Origin: Liolophura sinensis
Taxonomy: Eukaryota; Mollusca; Polyplacophora; Chitonida; Chitonidae
Direction: 5' to 3'
DNA length: 64,000 bases
Assembly (NCBI RefSeq): GCF_032854445.1
Contig: NC_088304.1
Location: 6,213,704-6,277,703 of the forward strand
Shown here one piece after another: positions 47,889-58,769 of the stretch; position 1 is the first letter of the stretch; the number at the start of each line of letters is the position of its first letter. Under the pieces are notes generated by a model. The model was not told the origin of the DNA. It saw nothing but the letters and a program-made list of their open reading frames with translations, and searched no databases. The translations under genes and the position numbers were made by a program.

Positions 47889-48447
47889 CTCCGCACATTT
47901 TCTCTATCAAGTCGGATGAAATATTATTTAAATCATCGTACGAATCCACCTTGAAGAAATGGTCAGGGGACGGGGAGCTGCACATTAGGGAGACCTCCGA
48001 CTCGTCTATGACAGATCCCACGGATACGACATACACTTCAATGCCATGGAAGCGCGCTCTCTGTGCCTCCGTCAATGCGCGCAGCGGATGCGCCAAGTCC
48101 CCCGTCAACAATGATCAGCGCGACCTTCTTGGCTCCGGACCGATTACCTCCCCTGTTCGTATGCAGCGCCTGTAGTCTCATCTCTTTCATCAGGCTGGAG
48201 ATGTCGTTGAATTCCATCGTCTCCATGTTGCCCTTCACCGTGGCTTTATCCTGGACCGTCCCTAACTGGATGCCCTGGGGTTTTTCGCAGGGATCGGATA
48301 TCGTCCCCACTTGTACCTTCTCCTCGGATATCGCCAATCGCTCCACGATGTTCTCCAGGAACTTCATGGCTTTCTTCGTGTTCCTGACGCCGGCATTTGG
48401 AGAATCGACCACGAACATCAGGTCTGTGGCCTCTTTGGAACCACAAG
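47889..48447 (-). CDS. VWA-domain exon 3, frameshifted, degenerate MIDAS
   Basis: 'ctctgttctccgcag' precedes a 559-base exon that closes at TGCGGAG|GTAAGT; phase 1 on both sides. It encodes a von Willebrand factor A domain, an extracellular adhesion fold: ACGSKEATDLMFVVDSPNAG, FLENIVERLAISEEK, then ALIIVDG and, in the next frame, DLAHPLRALTEAQRARFHG, IEVYVVSVGS, DHFFKVDSYDDL. The frame changes at a C5 run on the plus strand (48099-48103); with one base fewer the exon would be 558 bases, a multiple of three like its two siblings (582 and 564). The metal-site motif DxSxS reads D-S-P-N-A, so divalent metal binding is doubtful. It is preceded by the linker exon at 49602. Confidence 0.85.
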
Positions 48448-49601
48448 CTGCGGAGAACAGAGGAATAAACATTATTGACTGGGACTAAGCAACAAACTGT
48501 TGTTTGTTTGAAGAAATAAAAAAAAATATGCTTGGTAGAATATTTGTATTTCTGGTTAGTTTATGTAAGTATATGTCAAGATTAGCATTCCACCTGTTTT
48601 CTATAACATCTAAAGTCTTAATATCTCAACCAGCTGTCTGTAGATAACATCAGCAATGTTATAAGAATTTCATAACGGAGAAATGTACGTTTTGGAACGA
48701 GACATAAACAATAACGAAACATAATTTCCCATCTAAAGTAGCTGTCGTATAAAAAAACTTAATAGAAACCAGCTGTATTGTATGGCTCTGGGAGAATTTA
48801 GACTATAGAAGCGTTGACTTTTTTTGGTTTTATTCTGTCACCTGACCTGTTAGAGTACAGGCAAACCAAAGGGATAGGAAGACTTGTTATAGTTCATTCA
48901 GCCAACGGGGAGAATCGAAGTTTTTGTACAAGTAACTAGTAAAACAAGAGTTATTTTCTCTCGAAACATTTCAGAAAAAGATCGATGGAGTTTGCCCGTC
49001 AATCTTTGCATTAAGCTGACATTTAGCAAGGACGTAAAGTTCAGGAGTAAAAAACAAAATGCACCACTTCCCAAGCATACACCAGCCTAGTGAGCATCCT
49101 TAAATATGCTTTAAATTTCTGGAACTCCTAAACTTTTTGAGATATGGATGTAATGTTAAATTGGGGTGAAAACCGTTACGTAAGCGTGTAACGGAAATAC
49201 TTGATCTAACTTGCACTATTACGTTTTTAGCAACCAGCTGCAGATATAACCACATGTGCGCATGCCAGTCGGCTTGATACACTACTACATAACAGACATG
49301 ATTCTGTCAACGTCTGTTACCTTTCATGCGCCATCCTCACCCCATTCGTGAAGATCTGATCGTTATCTAAGACAGAAAGGGCACTAGACAGTGTCTAATT
49401 TTGTTTCACGGCAGTGAAAAAGTACAGGGAAACTAGTTAAACTAGCTTAGCAAGACAGACTCAAATTCCGTGTCAGTAATTTTCTGTGAGCATATTTGCG
49501 AAGGTACATGGACGCATCTTTGGGTATTTAACATACATCAGGCCCAAAATCTTCTGACCATTGAACACTTCGTTTGTTATGATGAAATCAAAAACCCATA
49601 C
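48448..49601. other. Intron of the VWA gene
   Basis: AT-rich; no further exon was recognised. Confidence 0.5.
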
Positions 49602-49640
49602 CTTCATCGGATGGAAGAGGTCGTCTCTTTGGTGGCTCCA
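49602..49640 (-). CDS. Tiny Pro-rich linker exon of the VWA gene
   Basis: 'ttcttgcctacag' precedes 39 bases that close at GATGAAG|GTATGG, phase 1 on both sides, encoding EPPKRRPLPSDE between split codons. It fits in phase between the VWA exons at 52809 and 47889 and would form a short, charged, proline-rich hinge. Both splice sites are good; an exon this small is supported mainly by phase symmetry and location. Confidence 0.6.
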
Positions 49641-49746
49641 CTGTAGGCAAGAACAAAGGGCCAATAATAGCAAAACTATGTGAAACTTATCCTATCTACA
49701 AAAGCATGAAAACAAAACTGGACAATTACACCCCAAAAAAAAAATT

Positions 49747-49900
49747 AATCTGTTAAATTTAACAGAAAGTCTGCTGTCTGAGTAATGCTAGAATGTATTC
49801 TGTTATTATAACACAATATTCAACAGAACAATCTGCTGCAATAACAGACTACGTCCTAGCATTACTCAGACAACATACTTTCTGTTAAAGTTAACAGATT
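49747..49900. mobile_element. Foldback/MITE-like element with about 45-bp inverted repeats
   Basis: The left arm 'aatctgttaaatttaacaga' through 'gagtaatgctag' pairs with the right arm 'ctagcattactcaga' through 'tctgttaaagttaacagatt'. A-rich and T-rich flanks extend the symmetry. It has no coding content and lies in the intron next to the 39-base exon. Confidence 0.85.
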
Positions 49901-50859
49901 GTTTTTTTTTTTAGTGTAAGGGGTCAAGTAACCACGTAGTTAGAGAATGAAATTTGTAATTAGCTCGTAATTCAACAAACTGAACCATAAGAACGAGGCA
50001 ATGCCAGATAAAATGGACGACGTGGAGTTAAGGGAGAATAAAAACTCCACTAAGTCACGTGGCTTTCACGTTAAATGTAGTGCCAAAAGATGAAAGCCAA
50101 GGTAAGCGCGTACTCCGCATGTATAGCTTTTAATAAAAGCTTCTAACTCGTTTAGCTGCTATTTCGCTGTAATATTTTATCCCGATATGACAGGTAATAA
50201 CACAGATTCAGTTTAAAAAGCTCATTACCTGTTTCATTGTTCTATATAAAACTGTGTTAGTTGAAAAGTAAAAAGTTCGAGCGAGTTAACAAGAAAGCTT
50301 GTCACAGAAACGCATGGCTTACTGAAACGTCCACGGCCAGGTGCAGGCAGTTGTTTACTTATATAGATAGCCAACATATAAACTGATTTATTCTCACCAA
50401 AAAAAATCAAGCTTAGAACATGATGTATACAAACGAGAAGTAAAAGCATTGCCTCGCTCACAGCTACGCAGGATTGCATGCTATTTTTTTTCTTACTTTT
50501 TTCCGTTTGCGCTAACCGAAGTTAACATTTTCCTCATCGGTTTATGTGAAATTCACTTGAAAATCTCGCATTCCTTTGCACATAGCTATATATTAAATTC
50601 ATTCCGTGTTACGTGAACACACCATAATGGCGTCACTGTTTAGCCATACATTCTGAAGTCGGTTTAGCTGTCAATGTTGTTAATACGGCAGGTGTTTTAT
50701 TCCAGAATTAGCTGCACTTACGCTGTAATTCCACGGAGATACGATTGTCCGATAGTTTTTTTCGAGATTGAGAGGTACATAAATACGATGAATTGATTCC
50801 ATGGAATTCGCGCAATTCTTTAATATTCGCGTTACGCAGACCGGGTGTTTAATGTGATT

Positions 50860-51115
50860 GTATGTTAAATGTGATGACAACACAGCAATTTGAGTATTTC
50901 CAGACCAGTGACGTCTAATAAATTTAAATTAACATCACTGCATTTTTTTATCTAATTCTACGGGGCGCGTAAATTGCTGGTATTAATGCATTTGCGTGAA
51001 CAGTTAGAATAAAACCCTGATTGAGGTAAACTGACCGGTTACGTGCGGCCATTTTCTAGCTATCACACTGTCGTCGCGGCTCTGGTTTTACTCTCTATTC
51101 CGTGCGTCTTTTAAA
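50860..51115 (+). repeat. Dispersed repeat family R2, longest copy
   Basis: Begins 'gtatgttaaatgtgatgaca', continues 'agaccagtgacgtctaataa', 'tctaattctac', 'cgtgaacagttagaataaaa', 'ccctgattgaggtaaactg' and ends near 'ttttactctcta'. Matches the inverted copy at about 55814-56010 over most of its length and the window start over its 3' part. Confidence 0.7.
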
Positions 51116-51743
51116 TTCTCTTGGGTAGGTACAAAAATGGAGTAACCCCAGTGTGCATTTGTTGTAAGTTGGTTTAGCTGGAGATAGGGTTCGCATATAG
51201 GAGATACACATCTAACGCATCATCATACACTACTATCTAACGCATTACAGGCGCTCGTATACAAACGAGGACAGGCCGATCACATGACAAATAGTCTGGA
51301 TTTCAATGGATTAAGAAAACCATAACACCTTCTGTGCAACGGACTGACGCGTGTTGTGTTACTGTTACCCGGAACTTGATTCGGAGCTCATGAGTTGCTG
51401 ACAGCATACTTGTCAGTTTGAACTAAAAAGTGCCTCCTCAAGGGCAGAGCCTCGTGTATGTTCTGCATGTGTGAAATTCATGCCATAAAAAAACTGGGTG
51501 ACAAACTCTGAGTGACAGAAAGGGCTGATGCGTGAATGTCCGCTTCAGTATCGCACAGAGGGGCGATTTTTTACGACGCCGAGAGAGGGAGCACTTTTAT
51601 ATCGATGTAATGTTATCAAATCCTTTCATCAGTCATGTTACGCGTGAGGGTCAGAAGTTACCCGTGTAAAACCCTGTCACCCGTGACCGCCATTGAAACC
51701 AAGCGGATTGGAGACACAGACAAAACACACAGACTGCTTCTGT
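51116..51743. other. Intron sequence between R2 and R1
   Basis: No coding feature. The adjacency of R2 and R1 here may mean they are ends of one larger element, though other copies occur singly. Confidence 0.35.
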
Positions 51744-52010
51744 GTGTCGAAACAGACATTCGTATCTCAGCCGTCAACCAAAATGGATGTTCCAGGTCAA
51801 TAATCGCAAGGCCAATTCCCAAAACGACGTTTAACACAAAACCAAAGAACTAAGATAGTAAATAAAGTACGACCAATAGGAGGGAATTATAAAAAGAGAA
51901 GCAGCCAACAGTTTTCAATGATGTAGAAAAGGCGCAAGGTGTGGTCTAGGTGCCTGAGTGAAATCAGTATTCAAACCGTGTGGGATGCTAGAACATTTGT
52001 TGTCGATAAT
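51744..52010 (+). repeat. Dispersed repeat family R1 copy
   Basis: 'gtgtcgaaacagacattcgt', 'ccaattcccaaaacgacgtt', 'accaaagaactaagatagta', 'cagccaacagttttcaatga' and 'gtattcaaaccgtg' align in order with 13838-14090. No terminal inverted repeats or tail were recognised. Confidence 0.8.
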
Positions 52011-52808
52011 AAAATATGTTTCTCTGCTGTGTTTTGATCGCGACTGTTCATATATTCAAAGCAGCGATCTAATCCAAACGATGAATATACAGTCCCTAGC
52101 CGCCAATTACGTGGGATTAGACACAATCATAAAGCAGACCGTCAGAAATTCCAGGCGCTCTGTCCATATTTGATGACTGTTATCATGAAGTTTTGTCACT
52201 GTTGAGCACCACTTTCTTATGAAGCAGCAAAATTATGTCAGTTACACAACGTTGAATCCTAAGATAAGTTGGCTATAGACAACTGATGTCACTAGAACTT
52301 CAGTCATTTTTGTGAGAATTCAACTTTCTTCTCGATGACGTTTGGTGTGACTGGTGGCCTGGACACCACCATGTCATTAACGACAGTGTCAAAACCACAG
52401 AATTTCAGTTTTCGTATAAAGGTTCCCTGAAACGTAATACGCGATCACAAAGCAACGGTTATGATCTTGGCTATCTACTGAATCTCCATTTCGGAAAACC
52501 CGTTGATAGAATCCAAAGGTCACACCCTAAAAGTAAGGACATCATGTCACTTTGAATATTTGCGAAAGGGTTTCTAGCTGTCCCAGGGCACAGACTACCT
52601 CAGTTCATGCTGACAGCGAGTTCAAATCCACCGCCTTCAGACTCGTAAGAATAGGACTTTACGGTATATTTACAGCAGTCCGGATTTAACCGGTTACGCG
52701 TGACCAAAGGTCAACCATGACACTGTCATCGCTGCTTTCGTTTTACTCGCGATAGCGTAGTCTTTTATATGGGATACCTACCCAGAAAAGAATTAAAAGA
52801 ATACTCAC

Positions 52809-53372
52809 ATTTGCAGGCGGCCAGAGAGACAATATCGATGACGCTTCGGAGAGCTTGGAAATCCTTCACCTGGAGTACATACTTCTCGCTGGGGCTGCTG
52901 GCGATGACATTCAGATCGGATTCTCTCACTTTACCACCCACCCCTATCGCAAAGACGTAGATATCTTCCTTGTGGGCCAGTTCAGACTGCATTGTGAGCT
53001 CCTGTAGGTCGTCCGTGACACCATCCGTCAAGAAGATGGCAATCCGTGCAGCCTTGTGCCGAGCGTATTTCGGAAGGAACACGTTTTTCCTCAGGTACTC
53101 CAGCGCCTTGCCCGCGTTACTGGCACCTCCCATTTGCTCTATCCTGGCCACGGCACGACTCACTCCTTTGACCGTCGTGTGCTTGCCCAATTGGAACTCC
53201 TCCCGAACATCGTCCGCAAAGCTAAGAGCCGCGAACCTGGCCTTATCTGGTGCCACATTGAAGACATGAACGACCTCCTGGATGAACCGTAGCTGCTTCC
53301 AAAAGTTTTGCTTTGAGATGCTTGACGAGGAATCGATGACAATGGCGATGTCGGACGGCTTCTTTCCGCACA
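52809..53372 (-). CDS. VWA-domain exon 2
   Basis: 'gtcgtttctctttag' precedes a 564-base exon ending GCAAAT|GTGAGT, phase 1 at both ends (188 codons). One complete von Willebrand factor A domain: CGKKPSDIAIVIDSSSSIS (beta-1 and MIDAS DxSxS), FWKQLRFIQEVVHVF, ARFAALSFADDV, GGASNAGKALEYL, then RIAIFLTDGVTDD, VFAIGVGGKV, SDLNVIASSPSEKYV and CKC at the end. The T-loop residue usual in MIDAS is Ser here (GGASNAG), while DSSSS and LTDG are intact, so metal-dependent ligand binding is plausible. Such domains occur in matrilins, collagen VI-like and shell or egg-coat matrix proteins. It follows the DLW exon at 54526. Confidence 0.92.
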
Positions 53373-54525
53373 CTAAAGAGAAACGACAAAAGACACGTCG
53401 ATAGATTATTATCACAGACGTTTCTGGTAAGCGTGATAAGTGGAAAGTTGGTCTGTTGGTAATTTATTTGAAGATTTAATTGTTTCTCAGCGCATTACTC
53501 TAGAGTTGTTCACTTTCACCAAGGCAGTCAGTTATATGGAGGGGGGAAACCTGAGTACACCGGACAAACCCTCATCTTTTAGCAAATTTGACGTCAGGAT
53601 GTGACGTACAGATATATGTATGCATTTCACATTTGTGCGAAAAAGTCTTTTACTGCGACCAATTCATGAATTCTCAGATAACTCCCGGCTCAGTACAAAG
53701 AATCAACTTAAAAGCAAAAACACATATGTCGAAAAGCACTAAAACTTGATGTTCCCCTTTAAAAACCATTGTTCTTTTCGAAAGTGGAAGAGGGTCATTC
53801 CTTGATTTATTGTCGGACTGCGTCCATTCGAACAAGGAGTCTGTAGAAAGCACATCTTGTTTTGAAGTTTACATTTATAATACATTAAAAAAGAAAACAC
53901 CCAGAAATCAGCAAGGTATAATTACATTTAACAAGTAAACTGGATTAAATGACATTTCAAGATTACATGTGTTTCTGAAAGACATTCCCACATTTGTCAG
54001 GCTTCATAAAATGGAGCAATTGTTCGAACGTAAATAACTGCCTACTGACAGACGAGCAAGGTAGAATCAAGATAGTCACTAATTTTAAAGTGTTTTTTCT
54101 AGTAAACTATGTGACCCCAACTCATGACTGTATACCTAGATAACCACATGCGACACAAAGGAATGTTGGATTATATACGGAACACAAAGATTATATAACG
54201 TGTCTACAAGGGTTTAGGTAAAGATTGCTTAAACTAGTGTCCAAAAATTGTTCACCTATTCTATCTAAATGGTGCAATCTCAATTTTATTAGGAAAGGGA
54301 AGGAAGTGTAGTAAAACCAACTGCCTTGTGTCAGGTATGGGCAAATTGATGTAAAGCCACTGCCAGTCTAGTGAGAACTGGATTCGAACGCTCGACCTCC
54401 TCGGCTATGTGTTTAAAACTTTATCACAACCAATATATGCATGGAATATACTTTGATTACCGTTTAATTTCCGTGTAATAATTGTTGTACATTATGAGGG
54501 TGGAGCATTTCTTTGGTCGACTTAC
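53373..54525. other. Intron of the VWA gene
   Basis: No further exon recognised. A B-box-like 'gcgttcgaatccag' on the minus strand near 54372-54390 may be a SINE head remnant. Confidence 0.5.
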
Positions 54526-54592
54526 CCCGCCTTAATCGTGCGGTCCATAGATCGCTGTGGATTGTCTGGGTAAACAAACTTCCATCGGTGAG
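54526..54592 (-). CDS. Short DLW-motif linker exon before VWA 2
   Basis: A strong pyrimidine tract 'tttctgtcctttctgttcgccacag' (shown here only to position the acceptor at 54593) precedes a 67-base exon closing at GGCGGG|GTAAGT. Phase 0 in, phase 1 out, matching the VWA exon at 53372. It encodes LTDGSLFTQTIHSDLW, then TARLRR. The SDLWxxxL core aligns with QDLWRNTL of the exon at 61735, which has the same phases and the same position before a VWA exon, so the two are duplicates. Its phase-0 start does not fit the phase-1 end of the Thr-rich exon at 55109. Confidence 0.7.
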
Positions 54593-55108
54593 CTGTGGCG
54601 AACAGAAAGGACAGAAAAATGGAGCAAAATCAGTCATAAGATAACTCTGGTCAAGGCCATTCAGGTTTCTCTCAGTAGTCGGTGTCAGTTTGGTTTATAA
54701 CAAGAAGGATCTGGTGTGAAAAGGTAACACGTCAGCCGTTTTCCAGTATGTATAAAGGCAGTCTATTCTTCGCCCAATATCACACACTTCGACTTTTGAA
54801 TGACTCTTTGGTAGAACATTTACAGAACAAATCGAGCTATTCATTTACACTTAAATGGTTATTAGATTCATGACTATGGACGTACGCCTGATTTAGTGCG
54901 TACAGAAGAGGTATTTATCTTGAGGCTGATTGAATATTCCGGTATTTAACCCGCAATCCTACAAGAGCATTGACGCCAACAGGATACCATGAATAGTCCA
55001 CATAACAATAAACAAGAAAAGCTGTGCAACATGAATATCTGTGGTTACCCTACATTATATCTCTGTGCGTGTAACTTACATTGGCCGGACACATATAAAA
55101 ATTCTCAC

Positions 55109-55261
55109 CTGCAGTTGTTGTTCTTGGCGTTGTTGTTGTAGTGGGTGGGAGTGTGGTGGTTGTTCTCGGTGGCCTGTGTTGTTGATGTTGTTGTGGTTGT
55201 GTTGTGGTTGTTGTAGTGGTCGTTGTGCTTGTTGTTGTCGTTGATCGAGGAGGTCTTGTAA
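55109..55261 (-). CDS. Thr-rich mucin-like linker exon
   Basis: 'aaatatttattttcag'-type acceptor, 153 bases, donor CTGCAG|GTGAGAA. In the phase-1 frame it encodes TRPPRSTTTTSTTTTTTTT, then QPQQHQQHRPPRTTTTLPP and TTTTTPRTTTA: a Thr/Pro-rich segment expected to be heavily O-glycosylated and extended, typical of spacers between domains in secreted matrix proteins. It follows the phase-1 end of the VWA exon at 60798. A Gln/His-rich second frame (phase 0-0) is also open because the exon is built of ACA/CAA-type repeats; the Thr frame is preferred on composition, but the second frame would fit the exon at 54526. Confidence 0.7.
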
Positions 55262-55579
55262 CTGAAAATAAAATATGTACTTCATAAATAAAGGGTATCA
55301 CTATGTAATAAGTTATAACTGAGAGGTCTGCGAATTTTACCCAGAAGACAACATGTTCCCACAAAAATTGGCATTTTTAGTTGCAACAAGCGACTCTGCA
55401 AGTCGCTTTGTGTGATCTGTCAGACGCTCAAATGTTTGCCATCCTATTTTTCAGCATGGGTCATCTACATAACGAAGGGCCTGAGAGCAAACATTACATC
55501 GATAGCGGGATATCGCAGCGTTGGCGAATTCGTTGTTCTTATACCGTCATTCAATGTTTGTACTCTTTATCAAGAATTT

Positions 55580-55722
55580 GATTTGATTTGATTGATTGAT
55601 GTTTTACGCAGTACTCAAGAATATTTCACTTATACGATCATGGTCAGCATTATGGTGGAAGGAAAACCGGGCAAAGTCAGGGAGAAAGTCCACGACCATC
55701 TGCAGGTTGCTGGGAGACCTTT
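55580..55722 (-). mobile_element. Main SINE, head-truncated
   Basis: 'gattgatgttttacgcagta', 'ctcaagaatatttcacttat', 'gtcagcattatggtggaagg' and 'ccatctgcaggttgctggga'; the head is missing. Confidence 0.85.
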
Positions 55723-55799
55723 AAACGATGTGTCAGGGAGTAAAACCAGAGCAGCGACGACAGTTTACAGCTGGCAAATGGTTACACGTAACTGATGAA

Positions 55800-56010
55800 A
55801 TACAGCCTCTTGTTGATTTACCTCAGTCAGGGTTTTATTCTAGCCGTTCGTGTAAATACATAAATATTAACATTTCACACGACGTCCAGCACTATGGATT
55901 AAGTAGAATTAGATTTAAAAATGCTCTGATGTTAGTATTGCACCTTATTAGACGTCACTAGTCTAGACGCACTCAAATGATGAATCACATTTAACATACA
56001 ATCACATTAA
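55800..56010 (-). repeat. Dispersed repeat family R2, inverted copy
   Basis: On the minus strand: 'taatgtgattgtatgttaaa', 'ctagtgacgtctaataag', 'catcagagcatttttaaatc', 'taattctac', 'cacgaacggctagaataaaa', 'ccctgactgaggtaaatc', in the same order as 50860-51115. Confidence 0.75.
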
Positions 56011-56710
56011 AACAATGCAAACGTGACCAGGCCTCGGGGGTGCTTAATCCACTTGCAGAATCCTGGTTTACGAAGGAATACAATATAATTAAAGACTTAC
56101 GTGTCTTAAAAAACAAGGGAATAATAATTAAGAAATTTTCAAACACCGGAACGTTTTTATCTTTTCGTTATCATCATGACGGCTAACTCACACCTACAGA
56201 GTCTATACATATACAATGCTACATCACTGGCCGATTAAACAGAGCGATTTTTGACTTCAGTCAGAGTTTAAAGCCTCCTCACAATGCTTAGTTTTTAGTA
56301 ATGGAAGAGAAAATCTTGACACATTTGTCTTCGTATAACGTCTATGGGGTTTTCAAACTGTGAATTTCTAGTGCTTAAACATCTAAGCTCTAAAATCGTA
56401 TTTCAAATTTTTGACTTACGTCAGAAATGGCTGTTTGGAATGGGCCTCTGCCTTTTATCTAACCCCATCAATAAGGCAATAGTGCATGTTAAATCCGCAT
56501 GTTCCACGAATAATTTTAATTCAAAACACTTGTTACTAAAGCATGCTCATGAGGCAGAAATGTAGCAATAGAACGTTATATGTGTATCAAGGCTGGCCTC
56601 CTATAACACAGATAGCATAGAAAAGAATGTATTTTTTACGAGTTTCCAAAGTTATGTACGTAAGTTTGATTACATCGTGCGATGGAAATAAATACCCATT
56701 GCTTAAGTGG
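56011..56710. other. Intron sequence, nothing recognised
   Basis: AT-rich; no exon supported. Confidence 0.35.
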
Positions 56711-56715
56711 TTACA

Positions 56716-56970
56716 GTTACCCTTTCATGTTGAAGGTCATGTGTGACGAATCGAATCCGTGAAATAACACCTTGATGTTTAAGATCTTGTGCGATGAATC
56801 TTTGTGAAATGATCCCTTGATGTTTAAGGCCTTGTGTGATGCATCTTTGTGAAATTGTCCGTTGAAGTTGAAGGTCTTGTATGACGAATATTTGTGAAAT
56901 GACCCCTTGATGTTGAAGGTCATGTGTGACGAATCTACGTGAAATGACCCCTTGATCTTGAAGGTTTTGC
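56716..56970. repeat. 45-bp minisatellite, about 5.5 units
   Basis: Units around 'gaaatgaccccttgatgttg' plus 'aaggtcatgtgtgacgaatct' repeat with substitutions and a few indels. Since 45 is a multiple of three, two minus-strand frames stay open across it, one giving a QGVISQRF-type 15-residue repeat. Confidence 0.85.
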
Positions 56971-57839
56971 ATTAATAGACACATTGAAAAGAGATACGCC
57001 TGACATATTCGAACCCTGTTCCAAGAACCCCTTGTAGCAGAATGAAAACCAATTCAAGTGTTGCTTGGTATTTACTGCGACCGACTATTCACGTGAAGCC
57101 GGGTGGTCGAGGTAGAAAATGACGCAGGGAAATCATTTATATCGCCTCTATAAATTCAAAACGATGTCAGAAAAATGTCATGTTTATTACATCTGGCGAC
57201 CTCAATTCAGCTTCCAAAACCGGTCCGCGACACCATACAGTTTTTACTTCCGACCGAGTTTTTGAAAAGGGACAAGAGAAATGTATATGTTAGACCCTTG
57301 GATTAGCCGAAAGAATTCTCTTGCAAAATTTTCCCAAACAAGTTTCTGGTGGCCATGATATACCGAAATGATATCGTTATATTGTTGAAGTCCCCCACAA
57401 AATAGACTAAAGGTCCATGTATTAGCTCCGGTTCGTAGGACACAATGTCATCGCCGTATGCCACAAACACACACCACAAAGCCTGCTCGAAATTAGGTAA
57501 AGTCACAAAGGCAAATCTTTAGGCGGAAAACTGAAACCTATTTAAAAATTACACGCTTCGAAAAGTTACGTACAAGAATAGCCTGCTGTGTAACGGGAGA
57601 ACACAACCAGAGTCAAAGCTAGCAACATAAACGTGTGGTTCTTCCCTGCTTAGGCTTGAACTGGTTTTAAACCAAAATATGTGTTGATAAGCGAAGGCAA
57701 TACGCCGTGTTAAAAAACGTAGTTTATCCAACAAAACGGCTGAAGATTGGTTTAAAGAGGGGTTTGCCACATAATGTAGACAGTAATGTGTTGTATTCAA
57801 AGACATCTAACTTTTGGGACCAAAAACTTTATATATTTA
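56971..57839. other. Intron sequence; weak open segments only
   Basis: Minus-strand open segments at 57303-57506 (ALWCVFVAYGDDIVSYEPE) and 57549-57806 have no well-placed pair of splice sites, and no domain was recognised. Confidence 0.3.
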
Positions 57840-58100
57840 TTTACATGTCAGAGCTTCATGTTCAGGCTTAAATCAGAGCTTTATCTCTAGACCTATGTCA
57901 GAACTCCATGTCCAAGCCTATGCATTAAGGTCATCTGTAAGCCAATGTCAGAAATCCATCTTTAGGTCTAAGTCAGAACGTCATCTTTAGGCTTACGTAA
58001 GAACTTCATGTCCAGGCCTATGTCAGAACTTCATCTTTCGGCCTGTGTCAGAACTTCATCTTTCGGCCTGTGTCAAAACTTTATCTTAAGGCCGATGCAT
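57840..58100. repeat. About 26-bp minisatellite, about 10 units
   Basis: Degenerate units of the type 'tgtcagaacttcatctttcg' plus 'gcctg'; the last units are the most alike. Confidence 0.85.
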
Positions 58101-58769
58101 CTGACTGGTTTGGACATCCGTGAATGTCTTGTGTCAGAAGAGTTCTGGGTGTTTTCATGATTTAGAAACTCTGAAAACATACTTCAACGACGATCTTTCT
58201 TTTATTCTTCATTTAAGGTGGGTGTAAAAAAACTTACACAGTGGACGATATTCATACTAACACGAAAAGGCGTCAAGTCATAGAAAATAAAATTGAGATC
58301 AAATTTCACAAGAAATAAAGGGCTATTTTACATCGACGTTTGTTTTCGTCGCTTTACGCTGGTGGACACCAGTTCGCGAGTCGTGATGGAGTAGAAGGCA
58401 CTCGTATATCTTTTTTGCACATAATAGCTGTGCGGTCAACTGGTGGGTTGGGATTTAGTTACTATTACTGTAACAGCTAAGCCGATTCACCGACCCCACC
58501 ACTGCCGAGTGATACCAAATGTGCCATTAAATTTGAGACAGGTGCAGAAAACACGAAATCAGAGAGGTGGGCCCATGAAATCTGTTAATTTCATGCGTAA
58601 ATTTGAGGTGTATTTTATTCACATGGAATCATCACAACAAGACCTTTGATGTATTTCACTTCTTCTAGGTAGATAATCATGGACTATGTAAAACATAAGA
58701 TGATCAATGAGGTCAACTTGAAATATCACAAAATTATTATGGATTTATGTAAAATTGTTAAAAAATTAT
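58101..58769. other. Intron sequence, nothing recognised
   Basis: No exon or repeat could be supported. Confidence 0.35.

Noticed and set aside
54960-55015. Minus-strand MWTIHGILLASMLL, resembling a signal-peptide start before the second VWA unit
   Set aside because: Only 14 codons before a stop; the possible donor leaves phase 2, which opens the next exon in a frame with a stop.
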